Source of the DNA: an uncultured Bacteroidales bacterium
GTDB lineage: Bacteria > Bacteroidota > Bacteroidia > Bacteroidales > Paludibacteraceae
Assembly (NCBI GenBank): GCA_900321775.1
Contig: ONXE01000061.1
Location: 1-10,446 of the forward strand
Direction of reading: 5' to 3'
Length of the DNA: 10,446 bases
Shown: in pieces, positions 1 through 6,941 of the stretch
Numbering within the stretch: the first letter of the stretch is position 1
Layout: every line of letters starts with the position of its first letter
The notes under the pieces: generated by a model
Told to the model about the DNA's origin: nothing
What the model saw: only the letters and a program-made list of their open reading frames with translations
The model's database searches: none
Translations under genes and position numbers: made by a program

Positions 1-59
1 TCTCCGCAAGCGGTGAGCATCAGGATCAGGAGGGTTAGTATGAGCGCCTTTTTCTGCAT
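1..59 (-). CDS. Lipoprotein, N-terminal fragment (cut by window start)
   Basis: Only the first 19 codons are in the window. They read as a lipoprotein signal peptide: a start followed by QKKA, a hydrophobic run of leucine, isoleucine and methionine, and a lipobox LTAC at residues 15-18, followed by Gly. By family knowledge the Cys would be lipidated after signal peptidase II cleavage and the protein anchored in the inner or outer membrane. The ATG at 59 lies about 12 nt after the expected transcription start of the promoter at 78-108, so the leader would be very short. The mature protein is outside the window and its function cannot be told. Confidence 0.75.
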   Translation of the reverse strand, partial: MQKKALILTLLILMLTACG

Positions 60-77
60 TATAACAATTTCGGACTG

Positions 78-108
78 CAAAGTTACTGCTTTTTTTTGAA
101 TTGACCAA
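78..108 (-). promoter_or_regulatory. Bacteroidetes-type promoter for the lipoprotein gene
   Basis: On the minus strand the -7 element TAACTTTG (85-78) matches the Bacteroidetes consensus TAnnTTTG, and a TTG -33 element lies at 108-106 with a 20-nt spacer. Further upstream is T-rich. Start of transcription is expected near 71, just before the lipoprotein ATG. The promoter lies in a 53-bp block (76-128) that recurs at 9618-9670 in front of panD with 49/53 identical bases. Confidence 0.75.
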
Positions 109-118
109 GAAAAATCGT

Positions 119-146
119 AAAAAAGTGCTATTTTTGACAAAATAGC
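119..146 (-). terminator. Rho-independent terminator after era
   Basis: A perfect 8-bp inverted repeat, GCTATTTT (127-134) and AAAATAGC (139-146), closes a 4-nt loop. On the minus strand it is followed by AC and six T (124-119). It would end the long minus-strand transcript after era, and the next promoter starts within the same block. The stem is A+T-rich, so efficiency is uncertain. On the plus strand it is followed by a T5 run (about 151-155), but there is no plus-strand gene to end. Confidence 0.6.
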
Positions 147-207
147 GGCTCTTTTTCGAACGGGCTTGCTACTATCTTGCATACAGCCTGAGAAGAAGTC
201 TCCTCTC

Positions 208-240
208 ATCAGCACCTTATCAGCTCCCTATCAGTTCCCT
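208..240. repeat. 11-bp tandem array, 3 copies, downstream of era
   Basis: Three units in a row: ATCAGCACCTT (208-218), ATCAGCTCCCT (219-229), ATCAGTTCCCT (230-240), with the next unit begun by ATC. The array starts about 20 nt past the era stop and lies between era and its terminator. The rest of the 201-bp era-lipoprotein spacer holds the terminator and promoter described separately. Confidence 0.7.
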
Positions 241-260
241 ATCTGCGCAGCAGGCGAGAG

Positions 261-1075
261 TCAGTTCAGGTCGTAGCCGTAGTGCTTGAGGCGGGAGGAT
301 TTTTGGCGCCAATCTTTGTCCACTTTGACGAAGAGTTCGAGGAAGATTTTCTTGCCGAAGAAGGTTTCAAGGTCTCGTCGAGCGTCGCTGCCTACTTTCT
401 TGAGGGCGGCTCCGGCGCGTCCGATGATGATGCCTTTTTGGGATTCGCGTTCGACGTAGATGACCGCGCTGATGCGGATGATGGAGGCTTCTTCTCGTTG
501 ACGAAGAAACGCTCGGGCTTGTCGGTCAGTTGGTCTTTGTCGAAGAAAGGCGGGCACTCGGGCAGAACCTCGACAATGCGTTGCATGAGGGAGTCGATGC
601 CGAAGCGTTCCTGCGCAGATATTTGGAAGATCTCGGCCTGCGGGAGTGTCTTGTGCCAGAAGGTGACGAGGTCCTCGAGGGTAGCCTGCGTAGTAAGGTC
701 AATCTTGTTGATTATCAAGAAGACGCGTGAGCGGGCATGCTGCACTTTTTCGATGAAGTCGGCGTTCTTGTCGGGGGAGTCCTGCACATCTGTGACGTAG
801 AGGAGGACGTCGGCATCGACAAGGGCCGAGTCGCTGAACTCGCGCATCTGCTCCTGCAGTTTGTAGTTGGGTTTGAGCACGCCGGGGGTGTCGGAATAGA
901 CTATCTGCCAGTCTGTTCCGTTAGTGGTGCCATTGACTATACCCATGATACGATGACGCGTAGTCTGGGCTTTGGATGTGATGATACTAAGGCGCTCACC
1001 GACGAGAGCGTTCATCAGTGTTGACTTACCCACATTGGGGTTTCCTACTATGTTTACAAATCCGCTTTTGTGCAC
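261..1075 (-). pseudogene. era: Era GTPase, frame-disrupted by an internal deletion
   Basis: Era is a GTPase with a KH domain that binds the 3' end of 16S rRNA during 30S assembly. The first 194 codons, from a GTG at 1075, encode a complete GTPase domain: GNPNVGKS (11-18), TT (38-39), DTPG (62-65), NKID (123-126), SAQ (153-155). After FVNE the frame runs into unrelated residues and stops at 392. A second frame, ending at 261, encodes the KH domain from EEAS onward, with the GIIIG loop and LKKVG, to a normal Era C-terminus. The conserved helix and first KH strand between them (IIREK...PYSVEV type, about 25 residues) are absent. The length of 815 nt needs a loss of 3n+1 bases, about 76 or 79, to restore a normal Era of about 296 residues. 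GTG is chosen because HKSGFVNIVGNPNVGK is the usual Era N-terminus and no ATG precedes it in frame. It could be a true mutation or an assembly error. Confidence 0.85.
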
Positions 1076-1078
1076 TTT

Positions 1079-1112
<34 letters not shown>

Positions 1113-1119
1113 TAATATC

Positions 1120-2286
1120 TCAGCGGGCACCATTGAGTTCGATGCGGAAGGTGGTGCCTGTGGGGGCGGAGGTGGAGGAACGGAGGACAGTTATGCGGCC
1201 GTGGTGATAGGTGTTGATGATGCGTCGTGAGAGACTGAGTCCCATTCCCCAGCCGCGCTCCTTGGTGGTGTAGCCGGGCATGAAGACGCGGTGCCAGTCG
1301 CGACGGGGGATACCTTTGCCGTTGTCGCTGACGTCAATACACTGACGGTTGGAGGAGCCGCTGAGAGTGATGGTGATACGTCCGGAGCCGTCCATTGCGT
1401 CCACAGCATTGCGGAGAAGGTTCTCAATGACCCAGCTCAACAAAGCAGGATTGGCGAGGGCGAGGACCTTCTCCGACTCTCCCTTAGGAGGAGAGAGCCG
1501 GGATGTGTCGAGGTCAATCTCCACGCGTCCGGAGGTACGTTTGCGCATGTAGTCAACAGTATCATTGAGGACAGCGGAGAGGTCTGTGGGTGTCAGTTCG
1601 GGCATACTGCCGACCTTGGAGAAACGGTCCGCGATGATGGTGAGTCGGCGCAAGTCGGCATCCATCTCGGGAATCAGTTTGTCGTCAGGATACGTGGAAC
1701 GAAGTATCTCCTGCCATGCGTTGAGTGAGGAGATAGGTGTGCCGAGTTGGTGCGCCGTTTCCTTGCTCAGTCCAGCCCAGACACGGTCCTGTTCAGCCTC
1801 TTGCATGGTGAAGACGAAGAGGAGTGCGACGGCCATAAAGAGCAGAACTACAGCCAGGTTGATGTAGGGGAACCAGGTAAGGAGAGTGAGCAGGGAACTT
1901 TCCTCGTAGTAGATGTACTGCACCACGCCTCGTCCGACGCGGACCTCGATAGGTTCCTGCGACTCGCGGAGCTTGTCGGCTTTGCGCTGAATGTCCGCTC
2001 CTTCGGGCACATTGCGGCTAAGGATACACTCGCCGTCTGCATTGGTCATATAGACGGGGATGGTGGTATTGTTCTCGATGATATTGAGGTAGAAATCCAG
2101 TTCCTCGTTGGGCTGTGCAGTGATGAGTCGACGCGTAGCCTCGGCCCATATCTCCATACGCTTCTGTTCCTCGCTACGCAGCCGCGCGGCGAGGTAGGTG
2201 CTGAAAAGCGCAGAGAAGAGTACCATTACAAAAGCAATGATAATCAACACTACGCGGGTGAGATAGGGCGAGAGGGTTCGTTTCAT
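1120..2286 (-). CDS. Membrane sensor histidine kinase
   Basis: A 388-residue two-component sensor kinase of the inner membrane. One membrane segment lies at about residues 11-34 and another at about 140-161, framing a roughly 100-residue extracytoplasmic sensor region. The dimerisation helix has the phospho-accepting His179 in the context ETAHQLGTP. The ATP-binding domain shows the N box NLLRNAVDAM (about 289-298), the G1 box DNGKGIP (321-327) and the G2 box GWGMGL (345-350), so all catalytic boxes are present. There is no clear HAMP domain. The start lies 3 nt after the esterase stop, so the two are likely translated together. No response regulator is in the window, which makes it an orphan here; the signal is unknown. 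The neighbouring esterase and Spy-like protein suggest an envelope signal, but that is inference. Confidence 0.93.
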   Translation of the reverse strand: MKRTLSPYLTRVVLIIIAFVMVLFSALFSTYLAARLRSEEQKRMEIWAEATRRLITAQPNEELDFYLNIIENNTTIPVYMTNADGECILSRNVPEGADIQRKADKLRESQEPIEVRVGRGVVQYIYYEESSLLTLLTWFPYINLAVVLLFMAVALLFVFTMQEAEQDRVWAGLSKETAHQLGTPISSLNAWQEILRSTYPDDKLIPEMDADLRRLTIIADRFSKVGSMPELTPTDLSAVLNDTVDYMRKRTSGRVEIDLDTSRLSPPKGESEKVLALANPALLSWVIENLLRNAVDAMDGSGRITITLSGSSNRQCIDVSDNGKGIPRRDWHRVFMPGYTTKERGWGMGLSLSRRIINTYHHGRITVLRSSTSAPTGTTFRIELNGAR

Positions 2287-2289
2287 GCG

Positions 2290-3231
2290 TTAATATTCGC
2301 GGAGGAAACAGACTTTGAGGAAGCGCTGGAGGTACTCCTTCCAGTTGGCCCAAGTGTGTCCGCCTGTCGATTCGAAATAGGTGTATTCGTAGCCGTTAGC
2401 ATCCATCCAACGGCGGAAGTCGCAGAGTTGTCCGTAGAGAAAATCCTCGCGTCCCATTCCGAGCCAGAAAGCAGGCGGGAGAGAGGCTTGTCCGCGCATC
2501 TCGTCCATCCAGTTGGCGTAAGCGGGCGAGCGGTAAGGGAGTTGTTCGGCGAAGCCGTTAACAGACTCGTCGTGGAGGTTAGCGTAGCTATTGAGGGGCA
2601 GGATAACCGGCGAGAAGAGTCCGACATAGTCGAATACTCCGGCGAGGTAGTGATTCAGGTGGAAGGAATGGAAACCACCCATGGAGAGACCTGCCACAGC
2701 GCGGTTCTTGCTGCGCGGGCTGAGATAGTATTTCTGCTCGACTGCATCGATGAAATCCGCAAAATGCTCCTCCCAATAGCCGGACTGTTCGTAAGCACGC
2801 TCCTGCTCGCGGGTCAGTTTGCGCCAATGACACTGTCCGTTCTTTACGACGAAAGGTTCTCCGTCCGGCGTAAGGTTGGGGGCGTCCATGAGGCGTTTGC
2901 GCTCAGCAGGCGGGATGGATCCGAGGAAATTGTCGGGCATGATGATTACCATCTCGACTATCACTTCCTCTTTGAGGAGCGAGTCCATGATGGGGATGAG
3001 GTCGTGGTTAGCCCAGTCGTCCTCGCAGCCGAACATGCCGTGCTGGAGGTAGAGACAGGGGAAGACGGCCAGATTGTTTTTGACGTGCTCTTCGTAGCTG
3101 CTGGGGAGATAGACCCGACAGGGGACGCCGAGGATTGTGTCGCGATGAAGAGTGCCGACAGGGTGTGCGGCGAAGAGGCTCGGAGCGAAGAGCAGGGAGC
3201 AAAGAATCAGTATAAGAGGGAAACGATTCAT
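2290..3231 (-). CDS. Secreted alpha/beta-hydrolase esterase
   Basis: A 313-residue protein of the putative esterase family (esterase D / antigen 85 / feruloyl esterase-like). A signal peptide spans about residues 1-21, ending SLFA, so it acts in the periplasm or outside. The nucleophile elbow GLSMG places the catalytic Ser at 183; Asp263 in GREDF and His292 in GGHTW fit the acid and base of the triad. The HGMFG stretch at 64-68 follows the first long strand and can form the oxyanion hole. The substrate is not deducible: relatives hydrolyse acyl groups on polysaccharides, glutathione adducts or siderophores. The ATG is the last base triplet of a 7-bp repeat array, and the stop is 3 nt before the histidine kinase. 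Confidence 0.88.
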   Translation of the reverse strand: MNRFPLILILCSLLFAPSLFAAHPVGTLHRDTILGVPCRVYLPSSYEEHVKNNLAVFPCLYLQHGMFGCEDDWANHDLIPIMDSLLKEEVIVEMVIIMPDNFLGSIPPAERKRLMDAPNLTPDGEPFVVKNGQCHWRKLTREQERAYEQSGYWEEHFADFIDAVEQKYYLSPRSKNRAVAGLSMGGFHSFHLNHYLAGVFDYVGLFSPVILPLNSYANLHDESVNGFAEQLPYRSPAYANWMDEMRGQASLPPAFWLGMGREDFLYGQLCDFRRWMDANGYEYTYFESTGGHTWANWKEYLQRFLKVCFLREY

Positions 3232-3272
3232 TAATGGTTAATGGTTAATGGTTAACGGTTAACGGTTAATGG
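3231..3272. repeat. 7-bp tandem array (TTAATGG/TTAACGG)6 before the esterase
   Basis: Six units run without interruption: TTAATGG three times, TTAACGG twice, TTAATGG once, followed by a diverged TTAAAATGG. The array fills the 54-bp gap between the small-protein stop (3286) and the esterase start and reaches into it: base 3231 is the A of the ATG on the coding strand. On the transcribed strand each unit (CCATTAA) contains a TAA, so three consecutive units close all three reading frames. Confidence 0.9.
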
Positions 3273-3285
3273 TTAAAATGGAGGG

Positions 3286-3645
3286 CTACTGGCCTATTTT
3301 GACCAGGCGGGGCTGCATGCGTCGCGGATGAGGCTCAATTTGCTTGTTGAGAAAAGCCTCTTGTTGCTCGGGAGTCATGACAGCCAGCAGTTCCTTGGTC
3401 ATGGCATTGAGCCGGGCGAGTCCTTCGGCGCGGGTGTTGGACACCTGGCGGAGCCGAGCATACTTGAGGTGGATTCGGTACACGGTATCGCGTTGCTGCT
3501 CACTGAGAGCCAACTCGCGGCTGAGCATCTCGGTTTGTTTGAGCGCTTCCTCCTCCGGCGTACGGGAAGGGCGGAACTCGTCATTTTGCGCCATGACGAG
3601 CACAGATGACATAGCCATCAGCAGAATGAGTAGGATGTTTTTCAT
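3286..3645 (-). CDS. Small periplasmic protein, Spy/CpxP- or DUF4890-like
   Basis: A 119-residue exported protein from the chosen start. The signal peptide begins KNILLILLM and ends near VLVMA, with QNDE first in the mature part. The mature chain is mostly charged helix with two LTxxQ-like motifs, LSEQQ in the first half and MTPEQQ in the second. That spacing is typical of Spy/CpxP periplasmic stress proteins and of short Bacteroidetes relatives. By family knowledge such proteins act as chaperones or dampen a sensor kinase; here a kinase gene lies two genes downstream. The frame is open to an ATG 12 nt upstream (3657), but the second ATG gives a standard signal peptide start. The assignment rests on motifs and architecture and is tentative. 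Confidence 0.7.
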   Translation of the reverse strand: MKNILLILLMAMSSVLVMAQNDEFRPSRTPEEEALKQTEMLSRELALSEQQRDTVYRIHLKYARLRQVSNTRAEGLARLNAMTKELLAVMTPEQQEAFLNKQIEPHPRRMQPRLVKIGQ

Positions 3646-3675
3646 ACGTGTTCTCATATGTGTTTTGTCCTACAA

Positions 3676-3709
3676 AATCCATGCCAGCCCGTATTTCAGA
3701 GCCGGCATG
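3676..3709 (-). terminator. Hairpin after pepD, possible weak terminator
   Basis: On the minus strand, 9 bp (CATGCCGGC with GCTGGCATG, one G-U pair) enclose a 12-nt loop, starting about 10 nt past the pepD stop and followed by GATTTTG. The wobble pairs only in the minus-strand RNA; in the plus-strand RNA it is an A-C mismatch, which supports a role in this transcript. The T run is short (four), so it may only reduce readthrough or protect an mRNA end. A second small inverted repeat, TTTTGT/ACAAAA, lies at 3663-3677. Confidence 0.4.
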
Positions 3710-3719
3710 AATGTACTTA

Positions 3720-5174
3720 TCAGAGCATCTCGAGGGTTTTGAGGAGCCAACGATAGGTGCGGTGTGTGGACTCGATGTTGAGTTTCTCGGCGGGAGAGTG
3801 GACACCTGTCATCCACGGACCGAAGCTGACCATATCGAGACCCGGGTACTTCTCGAGGAAGAGTCCGCACTCGAGTCCTGCGTGGATAGCCACTACCAAG
3901 GGGTCCTTGCCTTCGTTCTGTTTCCAGGCCTCGACGGTGGTCTTGAGCAGTTCGGAGGAGGGGTTAGGTTGCCATCCGGGATAGCCTTCGGTGTTCTCCA
4001 CTTCGGCTCCGCCGAGGGCAAAGACGCAACCCACCATCTCCTTGAGACTATGTTTCTCGGACTCGAAGGAAGAGCGTTGGGAGGTGTTGACCTCAATATA
4101 TTTGCCCTGAGCATCTTCGCGCATCTTGACCGAAGCGAGGTTGGTGCTGGTTTGCACGAGTCCGGGGATGTCGCGGGACATGGCAAATACGCCGTGCGGG
4201 CAGGCATAGAGGGCGCGGATGAGAGACGGAGTGATGGAGCCTAAGGTTGTTAAAGACTCTAAGGAGGTCAAGGAGTTCAAGGTCATGCAGAAGTCTTTCT
4301 CGACGTCTCGGATCTCGTTCTCGATAGCAGCGACGTGGAGGTTAAAGAGGACGCGGAGGTTCTCCTTGAAGCTCATAGGCACGAGGACGGTAGCGGAGGC
4401 TTCGCGCGCTATGGCGTTGCGGAGATTGCCGCCATCGATAGCTGCGAGGCGGAGGTCAGTATGGTTCATGAGGGTGTAGAGCAGACGAACGAGGATCTTG
4501 TTGGCGTTGCCGCGTCCCTTATGAATATCCTCACCGGAGTGTCCTCCCATGAGTCCACCAACCTTGATTTCCGCCGCAAAATAGTCTTTGGGGGCAGGTT
4601 CAGGCGTATAGCGGAACTTGGCAAGAGTCCCTACTCCGCCGGCGCAACCCATGCAAATCTGTCCGTCGTCTTCGTTGTCAAGGTTGATGAGGCGTGTTCC
4701 TTTGAGGTGTCCTGCGGGCATGCAGTTGGCACCTGTAAGGCCCGTTTCCTCATCCACGGTGAAGAGACATTCGAGAGCGGGATGCTTGGCTTCCGGGCTG
4801 GTGAGGACAGCGAGTGCCATGGCTACGCCAATGCCGTCATCTGCGCCGAGGGTCGTGCCTTTGGCGTGCATCCATCCGTCCTCGATGTAGGTTTGGATGG
4901 GGTCAGTCATGAAATCGTGCACGGTGTCGTTGTTTTTCTCGCAGACCATGTCTATATGGCCCTGAAGGACAACGCCGGGATGGTTCTCGTAACCCGGTGT
5001 AGCGGGTTTGCGGATGATGATGTTACCCGTTTTGGCACCGGGTTCTACAGGCAGGAACTCGTGCTCGAGGTTATGTTTCTCGGCGAAGGCGATGAGCCAC
5101 TCGCACATTTTTTCCTCGTGCTTGCTGGGACGAGGCACCTTGTTGATTTCGGCGAATATGTCAAAAACTTTCAT
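3720..5174 (-). CDS. pepD: Aminoacyl-histidine dipeptidase PepD (M20C)
   Basis: A cytoplasmic zinc dipeptidase of 484 residues, the usual PepD length, that cleaves Xaa-His dipeptides such as carnosine and other unblocked dipeptides. The metal and catalytic residues line up with those known from Vibrio PepD: His73 and Asp75 in QGHIDMV, Asp112 in GADDGIG, Glu142/Glu143 in VDEETG, Asp166 in LDNED, and His459 in GVHSPAEKL. The lid domain with GGHSGEDI lies around residues 210-217. Residues 299-313 are five tandem L-x-S/T triplets encoded by a 9-bp repeat, inside a helical linker where E. coli PepD has unrelated sequence of similar length; no active-site residue is touched. The gene lies 104 bp after the C69 dipeptidase, so two dipeptidases are neighbours in this cluster, one exported and one cytoplasmic. 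Confidence 0.95.
   Translation of the reverse strand: MKVFDIFAEINKVPRPSKHEEKMCEWLIAFAEKHNLEHEFLPVEPGAKTGNIIIRKPATPGYENHPGVVLQGHIDMVCEKNNDTVHDFMTDPIQTYIEDGWMHAKGTTLGADDGIGVAMALAVLTSPEAKHPALECLFTVDEETGLTGANCMPAGHLKGTRLINLDNEDDGQICMGCAGGVGTLAKFRYTPEPAPKDYFAAEIKVGGLMGGHSGEDIHKGRGNANKILVRLLYTLMNHTDLRLAAIDGGNLRNAIAREASATVLVPMSFKENLRVLFNLHVAAIENEIRDVEKDFCMTLNSLTSLESLTTLGSITPSLIRALYACPHGVFAMSRDIPGLVQTSTNLASVKMREDAQGKYIEVNTSQRSSFESEKHSLKEMVGCVFALGGAEVENTEGYPGWQPNPSSELLKTTVEAWKQNEGKDPLVVAIHAGLECGLFLEKYPGLDMVSFGPWMTGVHSPAEKLNIESTHRTYRWLLKTLEML
4238..4282. repeat. 9-bp in-frame tandem repeat inside pepD
   Basis: Five 9-bp units on the plus strand: AGCCTAAGG, TTGTTAAAG, ACTCTAAGG, AGGTCAAGG, AGTTCAAGG (consensus near AGTTTAAGG). 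On the coding strand they read as LNS LTS LES LTT LGS. The unit length is a multiple of three, so copies could be gained or lost without a frameshift. Confidence 0.8.
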
Positions 5175-5215
5175 TGTATTGTAATTTATGGTTTTACGGA
5201 GGTTGTTCGATTATA

Positions 5216-5270
5216 GTCTAATAATAGTGTAATAATACTCTAATAATAGTCTAATAATAGTCTAATAAAT
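5216..5270. repeat. 11-bp tandem array, 5 copies, before pepD
   Basis: Units GTCTAATAATA (5216-5226), GTGTAATAATA, CTCTAATAATA, GTCTAATAATA and a diverged GTCTAATAAAT (5260-5270) occupy over half of the 104-bp gap between the C69 stop and the pepD start. The array is strongly A+T-rich. The remaining 41 bp next to pepD (5175-5215) show no clear promoter or ribosome binding site. Confidence 0.9.
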
Positions 5271-5278
5271 ATTTCTAC

Positions 5279-6940
5279 TTAGTGTGCAACTTCGTCGGCG
5301 ATGGAACGGAGGTATTCCTCGGAGGGTTTGAGTCGGTTGGGCCGGTCACTCATGCCTTCGGGTGTACGGAGGAAGGCTCCGTTCTCGTCCTGACGTTTCT
5401 CCACGCCGTCGAGGAACTTGACCATGAGGAAGGAGAAGAGGTCTTTCCAGTCGGCGACAACAGCCTCAGCTTGGAGGTTGCTGTACTTGGTGAGGTAGGC
5501 TGCGCGGTCGGCCTCCGACATCTCGAAGGCCTTGGCTTCCAGTTGTTTCACGTCTTCGGCGAAACGTTCCTCCCACTGCTGTTGGCGGAACTGGATATCC
5601 GGGAGCATGCGCTCGTATTTGGTATAGGCGTAGTTGGCGACGGTGTTGAAAGCCCAGAAGGCACTGGTCGGGGAGTAAGTGAGGAGGTCGCCGTTTCCCT
5701 TGCGGAATGCTTCGGGCACATCTTTCGCGCAACTGAAGAAAGGCACATAGACGTTGGTGGCGGCGTCGTCCACTCCGAACCAGAAGATACCGTAGGGTTT
5801 CTCTCTGTACATCTCGGAGACATAACTCCATCCTGTTTGCTGTGTGGCAACGGGTCGCGGGTAGCAGTATTCGATGCTGTCGAGATGGAAAGTGAGTCCG
5901 CCGTAACGGAGTTTGCTGTGCCAGATACCGGCACTTTTCATATCGCGGATGCTGAGGGGCGTGCCTTCGAACTGGTCGCGCATGCAGGCTCTGAGTTCAG
6001 CTGCGGAGACCTTGTGGTCAGGGCGGATGTAGATAGGCATATGCTCACCGCCCCGGTTCATGATATAGGGCAGATAGCGATCCATATCGTCCGTGAAATG
6101 GCGGAAGAAACTCCAGACGCGGCCATCGCAGCCGTAGGCACCAACGAGGTCAAGGGGGTTGTATGCATCGGAGAAAGAGAAATCCTCGTCCTTCCCGCTG
6201 AAGCAGCCGTTTTTGCGGGCTACGTCGATGATGTCTTTGGTCCACATCCACTCCATGCCATTTGCGTCGATGACTTTTGCGATATTGCCTTTCCCGCGTT
6301 TCCATTTGCCTTTGGAGTCCAAGGGCAGACGGGTGATACGTGCCTGGTTGGCATGGGCGCAGATAGCGTCGTCGGGGATACGGGTTGCGACCCATACGGC
6401 ACCTTTGTTGCCCGGTCCTTTGCCAATGAGTTCAAGGAGCCAAACCTCGTTGGGGTCCGCGATAGAGAAAGACTCGCCTTCGCTGGCGTAGCCGTACTTG
6501 TCCACCAAGTCAGTCATGCACTGGAGTGCTTCGCGCGCGGTGCGGCTACGCTCGAGAGCAATGTACATCATGGAGCCGTAATCGATGGTTCCGGAGATTG
6601 TATCCATCAGTTCGAGTCGTCCGCCGAAGGTGGTCTCGCCGATGGTGACCTGGTGCTCGTTCATGTTGCCAATGACCGAGTAGGTATGCTCCACTTCGGG
6701 AATCTCGCAGAGGAATTTGTCGGTATCCCAATCGATGACCTTGCGCATCTCGCCTTTGGCGTGGTTAGCGGCCGGCTGGAAGCGCAGGAAACCGTAGAGG
6801 CCGTATGAGTCGGCGGCATAGGTAATCATCGTCTGGCCGTTATCCGACGCGGCCTTACCTACGAGGAAGTTGGTACAGGCGAAGCAAGTTGAGAGTTGAA
6901 AGTTGAAAATTGCCAATAAGAGTAGAAGGAGTTTTTTCAT
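5279..6940 (-). CDS. Secreted C69-family dipeptidase
   Basis: A 553-residue cysteine peptidase of family C69 (peptidase U34, PF03577), which by family knowledge releases dipeptides or acts on N-terminal dipeptidyl bonds. A signal peptide with a leucine-rich core spans residues 1-21 and ends CFA; the next residue, Cys22 in ACTNFLVGK, is the expected N-terminal nucleophile, exposed by cleavage. Further family blocks are visible: EHTYSVIGNMNEHQV, an EGESFSIADP segment with WLLELIGKG, and ARITRLP. The C-terminal part carries a charged helical region (about residues 450-490). Export suggests action in the periplasm, with PepD as a cytoplasmic counterpart. The start lies 1 nt after the permease stop (TGATATG), indicating tight coupling. 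Part of the signal peptide is coded by a 7-bp repeat. Confidence 0.92.
   Translation of the reverse strand: MKKLLLLLLAIFNFQLSTCFACTNFLVGKAASDNGQTMITYAADSYGLYGFLRFQPAANHAKGEMRKVIDWDTDKFLCEIPEVEHTYSVIGNMNEHQVTIGETTFGGRLELMDTISGTIDYGSMMYIALERSRTAREALQCMTDLVDKYGYASEGESFSIADPNEVWLLELIGKGPGNKGAVWVATRIPDDAICAHANQARITRLPLDSKGKWKRGKGNIAKVIDANGMEWMWTKDIIDVARKNGCFSGKDEDFSFSDAYNPLDLVGAYGCDGRVWSFFRHFTDDMDRYLPYIMNRGGEHMPIYIRPDHKVSAAELRACMRDQFEGTPLSIRDMKSAGIWHSKLRYGGLTFHLDSIEYCYPRPVATQQTGWSYVSEMYREKPYGIFWFGVDDAATNVYVPFFSCAKDVPEAFRKGNGDLLTYSPTSAFWAFNTVANYAYTKYERMLPDIQFRQQQWEERFAEDVKQLEAKAFEMSEADRAAYLTKYSNLQAEAVVADWKDLFSFLMVKFLDGVEKRQDENGAFLRTPEGMSDRPNRLKPSEEYLRSIADEVAH
6887..6907. repeat. 7-bp tandem repeat in C69 signal-peptide codons
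   Basis: Three units AGTTGAG, AGTTGAA, AGTTGAA, with a degenerate fourth (AATTGCC, 6908-6914). Three units equal exactly seven codons. They encode the end of the hydrophobic core and the c-region of the signal peptide (around FNFQLST), just ahead of the catalytic Cys22. Confidence 0.75.
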
Positions 6941-6941
6941 A

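Noticed and set aside
492..500. Programmed frameshift producing full-length Era
   Set aside because: Changing frame here would still lack about 25 conserved residues including the first KH strand, and no slippery heptamer with a downstream structure is evident.
1747..3234. Plus-strand open frame of 495 codons opposite the kinase and esterase
   Set aside because: It runs across two well-supported minus-strand genes and their junction, has no recognisable domain, and arises from codon bias on the other strand.
3231..3272. CRISPR-like array
   Set aside because: Units are 7 bp, contiguous and without spacers, and there are no cas genes in the window; the same holds for the other arrays.
5282..6808. 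Plus-strand open frame of 508 codons opposite the C69 dipeptidase
   Set aside because: It is an exact antisense shadow of the C69 gene with no family motif and no start context.
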